Of a stretch of 64,000 bases of DNA, positions 56,886-64,000 are shown piece by piece; within the stretch, counting starts at the first letter, position 1; every line of letters starts with the position of its first letter. Under the pieces are notes generated by a model. That model worked only from the letters and a program-made list of their open reading frames with translations, did not search any database and was not told the origin of the DNA. This DNA is from Endomychus coccineus. Lineage: Eukaryota; Arthropoda; Insecta; Coleoptera; Endomychidae. Both the position numbers and the translations under genes were made by a program. The stretch covers positions 20,874,297-20,938,296 of the forward strand of contig OY294068.1 of assembly GCA_958510875.1 (NCBI GenBank). The letters are read 5' to 3'.

Positions 56886-57065
56886 CCGTTGCATTTTATC
56901 GCTTCTTTTCTTTATTCTCATACTCAGCTTTTCGAGGACATTTTGCTGCTTTGGTATTCGTAAGAAATGTATTTCTTTTGTGGAATCTGCAGATTTGGTT
57001 TCGGACAATCTATCTTCTTCCGAATTGATGCTACTATTTGAAGATATCAATTCTGACATCCGCAT
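56886..57065 (-). CDS. Candidate N-terminal exon of Mctp
   Basis: A 60-codon minus-strand frame from ATG (57065) ends at a GTAATA donor in phase 0. The protein is serine- and acid-rich, then basic (SELISSNSSINSEEDRLSET, later EKLSMRIKKRSDKMQR), like the disordered N-termini of MCTP proteins. The frame also stays open upstream to weak acceptors at CAG or TAG, phase-compatible with the exon at 63160-63378. No conserved domain is present, so the link to Mctp rests on strand, phase and position. Confidence 0.4.
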
Positions 57066-57129
57066 GGTGGTATCGAACGTGGTACAACTGCTTCTACGAT
57101 TTCAAACGATTAAATTCATAACTTCATAA

Positions 57130-58815
57130 ATGTTAACTTCATGAAATCAAGGAATATTTTTAATTTTAGATTACGATAAATGTAGAACCTACTTAGTGAC
57201 TCTGAGAAATTGATGTTTATTGTGTTCTTCACTAAGCAAAAAGGAACATGAAGTGTTCTAAACTATTCTAAGGAGGATTCGAACCACAAACTGAAAAGGT
57301 TTAATTTTTGAGTGGAACTTACACGTGAATAATAATTAATCAACTTCACTTCAATTCAACTTATGTCATCTAACCCAGAAGCAATTCCCTTGGAAAAAAA
57401 ATGTCATGGAAAGTTCTTAATTATTCATAATTATTGATGATGAATGATACAATTTTCCTTAATTTGAATGTCCTGGAGTATTGCATTTCATATAAAAATG
57501 ATTAATCTATTTATCGATGAACTGGTGTTTCAAATTATCAATTGGAGGTCAAATATAAAATGAGTTATTATATATGGATTTTGAATTCACGATGAGTACA
57601 ATGATAATAAATATGACTAAGTTAGGTCCTAAAATTTCATCAGATAGCAATTTAATTAGCATTACTCATCAGTACTCTTGATTACAAAAATGTAAATATC
57701 GAGTTCCATTTCTTTCTTCAAAGCTATAACTACAAGTCGAATCCAGTAAATTTGCTCTATGTTGAATGGGTTCATTGTGTCTCTTTATTACGAATTCAGA
57801 CTTATTTGTACTAATATGAGTTTACATTGTTGGTCAATATACAATCCTCTATATTAGATTACAGGGCCAGATTTTATTTTGACGGGGCCCTAGGCCTTTG
57901 GTGGGAGCATATGTAAAGCCATTGACATCAACCTGACAGCAGGTGTCTGTATGAAACATAGACTTCTGAAATACATTATGTAGATCATTTCGAATGTAAC
58001 ACAGAGTATAATTTAATCAATTCAATCATCTCCAACTTATTTTCTGTACGTACAATCATTTACATTTGACCCGCAGGTATATCCGGAAGCTGTTTTGCTA
58101 ACAAAAATGAGGGAAGTCACATATTCAATTGATCACAGCTTTTTTATACTGAGAAATACGTTATCGAATCGAGTCAAATCAGGAACAAGATGAGTTTTGA
58201 GAATATAAATAATTTATATTCAAATGACGTGGAGCAAGAAAGATTACTTTTGACCACAAGAAAGCCTGCGTCTCTGCAATGATTATCTTTAAACTTTGTT
58301 CTACAACTCAAGCACAGGATAAGTGGATGAAGAGAGATTCAATTATTACAGAAGTGTTAGGAACAGAGAGTGGAAAATAATTAGGAACGCTTTACGATTT
58401 ATGAAAGAAGAGGCTTCAAATGAGCAGCCAATGATGAACGTCCCTCATCTCCATCATTTCCCTTCTAGTGAAATAAAAATTTAATTTTAAATTTCACAAA
58501 GCTTGCTTTTAGATTTAATTGATATCCCGGATGACAAAGTAACAAATAACATAATTAGGGGATACACAGTCTAATGAGTTTGACATACCGTTTGTCTAAA
58601 ATACATCAAAAGAATATGCACCTGCCTTTTATAATAATATGGTACGTTCCTTGAAGTTGGTTCTACATTTATCTATTTGGAATTGACTCAGAACTAATCA
58701 AAGGCCTTGAATAATATTCCTTCATTCTCTAGAATAAGCTTCCGTAAATTTTAATAATTCAGCAATTACTTGTCCGAAATTAATCCAATCCAGAAAGATA
58801 GTATAGGTCTCTCTA
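57130..58815. other. AT-rich DNA, nothing firmly recognised
   Basis: CAGGGCCAGATTTTATTTTG at about 57864 resembles a hAT end, but no partner end was found. Confidence 0.35.
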
Positions 58816-58885
58816 TAATCACGTTCTATTGACGGTAATATATAACTTAGCATAGTTATCGATCGTTGAGAATACAGCTCTAGTC

Positions 58886-58928
58886 GTTCCGCTGATGAGC
58901 CAGAGAAGGCGAAACAGCTGCCTGGAAC
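58886..58928 (+). ncRNA. Hammerhead-like motif C2 (intact core)
   Basis: Stem I is GTTCCG (58886-58891) with TGGAAC (58923-58928), six pairs including one G-T. The core CTGATGA (58892-58898) is perfect. Stem II is GCC/GGC with an AGAGAA loop (58899-58910). GAAA is at 58911-58914 and stem III is CAG/CTG (58915-58920). Where C1 has GTC at the cleavage site this copy has GCC. Stem I differs from C1 at paired positions while still pairing. Confidence 0.6.
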
Positions 58929-59607
58929 TATTTACCGGCGTTGTCATTGATCGATCTAAAGAGACCCATACCACTTTCTCATACAGCAATGATACAGAAA
59001 TATTTTTTACACATTTCTCTGGATGGTATTCCATGTGAATATAAAACTCGTGATCTTTGTATTATTATTAGTATTAGCCAAGACGTATTCCAGGTTATTT
59101 CATATCAAAGTTGGGCTGTGCAATTCAATTTTGAAAACTATTTCTCTTTACTTTCAATTGGTGAACTTCATTTTATATTGTATGCTACTCGAATATGAAT
59201 ATGAACAATTCAATGAATACAAAAGATCCCGGTTTTGAGTTTCAGGAATTTATCTCAAAGAGAAGGGGGTGGGGTGCAAACGATGAGATTATTTTCGTTA
59301 TTGATTTGATATGTTGAAAGCAACATTATATTTACTCAGCGAAATTATCCGAATTGTGCATTGCAATATAAATAGGGAACCGTCACTTGAAAAGCTGGCT
59401 TCATTTCAACATATTCGTCTCAGTTATGTTGACCAATATATCGATTAATTGATCAGAAAAGACATTTATGAAGATGAAAAACCTTATTCGAGAAATACTG
59501 AATCGAAAACAAGATGATGAACATTTTCCAAACTTCTTCTAACGTCCCCAGTTCAGCAATTATAGAATAAGATATTTCAGAAAGATGATAAGCTGTTGAA
59601 GCATTCC

Positions 59608-59655
59608 ATTTAAATCAAAGAGATCTATACATACATAGACCTCTTTGATTTAAAT
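59608..59655. repeat. Near-perfect 21-bp-arm hairpin
   Basis: Arms 59608-59628 and 59635-59655 differ at one position, with a 6-base loop. The arms contain ATTTAAATCAAAGAG. The right arm is directly followed by a less AT-rich block (59660-60010). Confidence 0.85.
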
Positions 59656-60137
59656 TGCATGTTGGACAGATTGGCGCTCCACATTCTCGACGAGAGGTTT
59701 CGGCCAGCGTATTTGCCGCGACAGGACGAGACTGAGAGCGGCTCTCTACATTCTCAATATCGACACTCGTGAATGAGGGACGTTTTGGAAACATCTGTCG
59801 CTGTACCATTTCGGACTGTAGTCTATTACAATTATTATTTGTATGTAAGTCAAAAAAGTTGACAAAAGACGTTGGAACAGGCCAAGGTGGTGGATTACTG
59901 TCGGCCGACTGACGGGATCGAAAATTTGGAGGGAGGGTCTCGTGCATATACAAAACAACACGAGATTTCTTTGATTCGAGCACAAAATACCAACACGAAA
60001 TGGAGACCAATAGTAGAGGGAAAATAGACTGTTACATGGAAAAAGTTTGTAACAGGCTGAATGCACCTTAGTCCCTCAATAACGTATGAAATATCCCCAT
60101 CGATTTGATTGCCGCGGGCTAAATTAGGGGAGGTCAA
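59656..60137 (-). other. Block with overlapping unrecognised minus-strand frames
   Basis: The longest frame (60010-59615, 131 codons) has a basic, serine-rich middle and CGAPICPTC near its C-terminus, and runs into the hairpin. Three frames are open at once, which is more typical of a GC-richer repeat than of a gene. I do not recognise it. Confidence 0.3.
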
Positions 60138-60689
60138 AGCTCGCGAAAAATTGTTTTTCGCAAATATCTTGAGAACGAGAAAATATGAAGAACCAATTTG
60201 GAGATGAGGCGATTTGATATAAGAATTTGTTCGGAAGTTTTTTGTAGGGGCAATTATTTACGAGATATAGCGTTTCCAAAAACCAAGAGCGTAGAAGATC
60301 TATTATTCAAAAGGTACATTTATGGGGTTCTTATTTATTTAATGAATGCATTTATTGTACATTTTTGCATTTATTTGTTCATTTAATATACACTGGCCGT
60401 GGTATTAGCTTTCCTCAGTTTCGCTTTCCGATTTTTCCGTCACCAAAATTTGGACGAGGAAAGATGATGGATTGAGTTCGTTATCGATATCAAAAGGTTC
60501 CATGTTCGTCCAAGTTTGGCCATGATATTGGCTGCAAACTACGGAACAGTTCAATCCTGCTTTCCGGCATCAAAAATTGAATCCATAATCTTTCTTGCTG
60601 TTACAAAATACTGTATTGAGTAATACATCATTTGATAAGAAGTATCGTATAAGTATACCCTCCAGAAAAGATTGGTTAAACAATAACCA

Positions 60690-61215
60690 ATGGTGAAATA
60701 TAGTTCACTGATGGGGCCAGAAACCATGGGCAGGCGGAAGCAGGGATATACCTTCCCAAGTAAAAGTATTTCTATATCTCTGGCAATAACGCGCTGTTCC
60801 CAAATAGCGCTGGAAGAAAAAATGCAAACCCAGAACAGTATATGCACAGACAGCAAGGCAGCCCTTGCTGGGCTGAGTACCATGAGAATAACATGGAAGC
60901 TGGTATAGGAGTGCATCAACATGATAAACAATCTTGGCGGAGATGAAGGTTATCCATATTCTGAGTTCCCAGTCACTCTGGAATAAGAGGAAACGAAATA
61001 GCCGATTGCCCTTCTGGTAGATAGGTGAACACTTCACTAGGTGACACGTTAATCGTTAACCTAGGGAACATGTTGAACACTCTCGTGTGGGAACTGCCCT
61101 TGGGTGAACTGGTGAACACTCGTTGTGAGAACCGCTCCACAAGTTATCACTTGACAAATAGCTTCAGCCTAGGCATTAAGGGATCACAATGTCCCCTTAA
61201 TTTATAATAATAATG
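60690..61215 (+). pseudogene. Non-LTR element RNase H fragment
   Basis: With frame changes the plus strand reads FTDGARNHGQAEAGIYLPK (about 60703-60760) and VPSHSGIRGNEIADCP (about 60965-61012), the start and end of an RNase H domain. It ends in an A/T-rich TAATAATAATGATAC stretch at about 61205, suggestive of a non-LTR 3' tail. Confidence 0.65.
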
Positions 61216-61309
61216 ATACATCAGTAGCAGCTTGGAGCAGAGTTTTGAAGTGACTCTAAAATAATATAGAAAGTAAGTCAACTTCCCGAGTCTGGTAACA
61301 ATTATTAAT

Positions 61310-62350
61310 CTTATCACCGATGGACAGGAGCTATGAGAACAATCCCAACAGCCTCTTCAGAAGTCTTGCTGAACATACCGCGACTTCACATTTACATACA
61401 AGGCGAAGCCTGGTCAGTCACTAATAGACTAGCCAGAGGGCAAGCGTACAAGCCCGGTAAAATGTATAACGAGCTATAAATGAGTTGGAAACTGATCCCA
61501 TAATGGGAATGTCATCGGACGGGATGCTTCCCAAATATAGCTTTGAGAAAAACTCCAAAATGGTCATAACAGGCAAAGAGGCATGAGAGGGAAGATCTCC
61601 AATAAATGCAGAGGAAGGTGCAGGAGCAGGAATACATATATAGCCAAGTCAAAGACAAGAGTCTCACTCAGTTTGGGCAAACACGCGACGATACTCCAAG
61701 TAGAAGTTGCTGCTATTCAACACTGTGCCGAAGAGTTATTAAGGCAAGAATTTAGGAGGAAAACCAATCGCCATATACTCTGACAGTCAAGCAGCTAAAA
61801 AAAATATTCAGTTCCTTACAGATCAATTCCAAACTTGTCTGGCACTGCTAAGGAACCCTACAAGTGTTGAGCACTCAAAAAAGACTGTCTACAGCTTGAA
61901 TACCAGGTACACACAGGTTACAAAGGCAGCGAAGAGGCTATCTCACTGGCCCGAGAAGGAGCACGTAGGGCTCTGATTGGTTCAGAACCCTTCTGTGGTA
62001 TAGCGAAAGCGCTGCGCAAATTAGTACTTGGATAAAAAATCAATCTCGAGAGTGGTAGAACAAGGCGCCAAAATGCACGGAGTATCTACTAAGCCAGAAT
62101 AGGAGATCAACAAGAATCATGGTTGAACTCCTAACAGGGCGCTGTAGACTTAACAAATACATCAATAATATCAAACTGGCAGATACAATTTCATGCAGGT
62201 TCTGCCAGGAAAACTAGGAGACCTCAGTACACATACTGTGCTAAGGTTTTCAACGATAGGAAAGGAAAATCATAACCCTCTCATTATATGGAGGATCTGA
62301 GCCGGGGACCCTTATAACAAGAGGGCATACCCAATAGATCTGCAAAGGTC
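61310..62350 (+). pseudogene. I/LOA-like non-LTR element: RT connection, RNase H, zinc finger
   Basis: In order: GAMRTIPTASSEVLLNIPRL, then YIQGEAW (about 61327-61412), the post-RT connection; LSLGKHATILQVEVAAIQHC (about 61670-61728), RNase H; a SKLVWHC-type helix; and LIGSEPF-like residues near 61975-62000. Finally VELLTGRCRLNKYINNIKLA, then CRFCQEN (about 62123-62215), is the C-terminal cysteine motif. Stops and shifts are frequent. It lies just downstream of another RNase H copy, so at least two insertions are stacked. Confidence 0.75.
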
Positions 62351-62359
62351 TTGGTGGGG

Positions 62360-63090
62360 AGGCTCCTAGCCCACAAGCCCCATACAATCCATATATCTAT
62401 CATCACCGATGATTCGACTCGATATGGACATTAAATGAGGTTGCTGAGGGAATGTATCGTGGTAAGAAAGCCATTCTACGATTTTCGTAACAAGTAAATT
62501 TCTCTCGTGACTCTATTCCATGTATTTACGATTATTTTAAATATACTTAAATGAATAAATTCTGTATCTCGAGAACGATTGCACCTACAAAATAAATTTT
62601 GAAGAAGTTTTTATAGTAGTAATGAAGATCTCCAATATTTACAAAAAACTAGTTTGAATTGGCGTCTCAGCCTGCGATAATGAAATGGATGGCAAACTCA
62701 CAAATAATTGACTGATAAATACTACGGTGCATTCAAAAATTCGGCCAGGTACAAATTATTTCCAATTCAGCCCTTTTTTTCGTCTATTTTTCCTGGATAC
62801 AAACGAACATAGACGAGACTTGGCGACAACGATCTTTACACTCTCGTATTTGGAAATTTTCGGATAGTTTTAGCGAGAATGTGGAGCGCGCTATAGAAAG
62901 AATGCCAATCAAGGTTATCACAAAATTGTTAAAAGTAAACATAATTAAGTGTTTGGATCAAGAACAATTCATTATCCACGATTCTACTATCTGTGAATTC
63001 AAATGAGTGGAATTTTCCAATGAAAAGCAAGACATTGATTCCTTGATTCACGCTGTTCAATGAATTCATTTATTGTTGAGCTACTAGAGT
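62360..63090. other. Intergenic or intronic DNA, nothing recognised
   Basis: No frame with a known motif and no repeat structure seen. Confidence 0.4.
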
Positions 63091-63159
63091 AATTGTGTGG
63101 AATATTTCCACATCATTGCCGTGTGCCGTTACAACGTTTAATAGGTACATTGTTTACCT

Positions 63160-63378
63160 GCTTTCATTGCTTTTCAAACTATCCGTATCCCAGCAACTAT
63201 CCAAATCATTGATTGAATTGCTTTTCGTTATTTGTATTAGAGGTCTGAGGTTTTTGATAGTTGTCGGAATGTCTGGTAAGGAGTATGTTTCCATCTCATT
63301 TTGAATTTTTTCGCTAAAACGCGAAAACTTAGTTTTGACTTTTCGTCGCAATTTACTGGTTGCAGTTATGTCCAACAT
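63160..63378 (-). CDS. Candidate first coding exon (possibly Mctp)
   Basis: The minus-strand frame starts at ATG 63378 and ends at a strong donor CAG|GTAAAC (63160/63159) in phase 2. The product is charged and serine-rich without a domain: MLDITATSKLRRKVKTKFSR, then FSEKIQNEMETYSLPDIP, ending NDLDSCWDTDSLKSNES. Its codon pattern looks less random than nearby frames. The next candidate exon on the same strand (57065) could join in phase through a short open extension. It could instead be a first exon of another gene. Confidence 0.4.
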
Positions 63379-63734
63379 TATTATTAATCAATCATGAATT
63401 AATGAATTTTTTATAAATTTAACTTGTTCTTCATTGGTTCCTGAAAGAAAACTGCTTTGATTTTGTGGGAAGCTTCCAAGTATCTATGTACCTGTATGAA
63501 GTTACATACTTATATTTTTTAATTTTCACAATTTGTAATAGTGTCTATTGTAAAGTGTACGTGTAATCGTATGATGATTACCATTTATCGTAATGCAATA
63601 TTAAGGTTGATCATATGTTTCCAAGGGAAATGGAAGGTTCTCTTTTACTGTATTCGTTCGCAGCGTCGAGCAGGTAAATGTTGGTAGGCATGAGGGTATG
63701 AAAAATTAGGACGGTCGTTTCATAAAATATACGA

Positions 63735-63805
63735 AGGCAAAGTGAAAAGTTCCTGAAAAATGGAACAAGAAATGATTTATTTGGTCCAAACTGATTTGCT
63801 TTTTT
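63735..63805 (-). mobile_element. Mariner-like 3' end fragment
   Basis: GGCAAAGTGAAAAGTTCCTG, then AAAAATGGAACAAGAAATGA, matches the mariner end at 38742 onward. Only the terminal 60-70 bases are present, joined to a Jockey-like fragment. Confidence 0.7.
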
Positions 63806-64000
63806 CTGTATGTTCCTTAGGTGGGGAATGAAAGATAGCTTCCTCTCTAGCGTCACTCCCAAGTATTTCACTTCTTTCACCCAAGGTATCTTTTTCTTGT
63901 TTATCTCAATATCTTTGGTTGGTTTGTGTTTGATGTCTCTCGTTGAGAACATTATCCCTTGACTTTTTGTACCCATAACAAATCCAACAAAACAACGTGA
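63806..64000 (-). pseudogene. Jockey-like non-LTR RT fragment at the window edge
   Basis: The minus strand (frame open to 63976) reads TKSQGIMFSTRDIKHKPTKD, then KIPWVKEVKYLGVTLERKLS and FIPHLRNIQKKANQ. This is the segment after the YADD palm in Jockey-group RTs (K-T-Q...F, WxxxVKYLGVTLD). It breaks off at the mariner end and continues past 64000. Confidence 0.85.

Noticed and set aside
57270..57300. Another box-B-like GGATTCGAACC
   Set aside because: It is isolated, with no cloverleaf around it.
57860..57960. hAT-like end CAGGGCCAGATTTTATTTTG
   Set aside because: No partner end or 8-bp duplication could be found.
59615..60010. 131-residue minus-strand frame as a gene
   Set aside because: Overlapping open frames, no recognised domain, and it runs into a palindrome.
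1..64000. CRISPR arrays, operons, rRNA
   Set aside because: No regularly spaced short repeats, no tightly packed same-strand genes and no rRNA-like blocks were seen; the window is eukaryotic in character.

Overview
The window looks like animal, most likely insect, nuclear DNA. It is AT-rich, has no bacterial-style gene packing, and almost every recognisable coding stretch is either an exon bounded by GT/AG splice sites or a decayed transposon. The transposon mix fits an insect: Penelope-like elements (PLEs) with GIY-YIG endonuclease, hAT, Ginger-like, Tc1, mariner and pogo DNA transposons, and I/LOA-like and Jockey/CR1-like non-LTR elements. The species cannot be fixed from the sequence. All family calls rest on motifs read by eye.

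Host gene. One cellular gene is clear. It is the Mctp orthologue (multiple C2 and transmembrane domain protein of the ER), on the minus strand, with seven phase-consistent exons between 50669 and 41844. They encode the second and third C2 domains and the two C-terminal membrane segments. Two further minus-strand exons, at 57065-56886 and 63378-63160, are candidate N-terminal exons. No exon for the first C2 domain or for the last few residues was found. The introns hold a pogo element, three non-LTR fragments, a tandem duplication and a ribozyme-like motif.

Layout. 0-3 kb: two PLE copies fused 5' to 5' in a near-perfect 2.39-kb palindrome, then a PLE relic. 3.3-4.4 kb: unrecognised, relatively GC-rich repeat-like DNA. 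6-10 kb: I/LOA-like non-LTR remains and inverted repeats. 10.7-12 kb: a complete non-autonomous hAT element. 13.8-14.9 kb: an inverted repeat that cuts an OTU-protease-like ORF. 19.6-21 kb: a second PLE family. 22.9-27.4 kb: two hAT elements on either side of a non-LTR 3' end. 28-33.8 kb: a ribozyme-bearing repeat, PLE tails, a minisatellite, a complete Ginger-like element, and a second inverted PLE pair carrying a MITE. 34.8-37.1 kb: a Tc1-like element. 38.2-39.5 kb: a PLE with a mariner in it. 41.8-50.7 kb: Mctp. 51-64 kb: mariner, non-LTR fragments, ribozyme-like motifs and the possible Mctp 5' exons.

The most interesting signal is a set of hammerhead-ribozyme-like folds in four sequence families (nine copies). 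Several lie just downstream of PLE reading frames. One family shows compensating changes in stem I, which suggests real RNA structure. Hammerheads in PLEs are known. The number of distinct families in one window, and the two families not attached to a recognisable PLE, are what deserve a second look.
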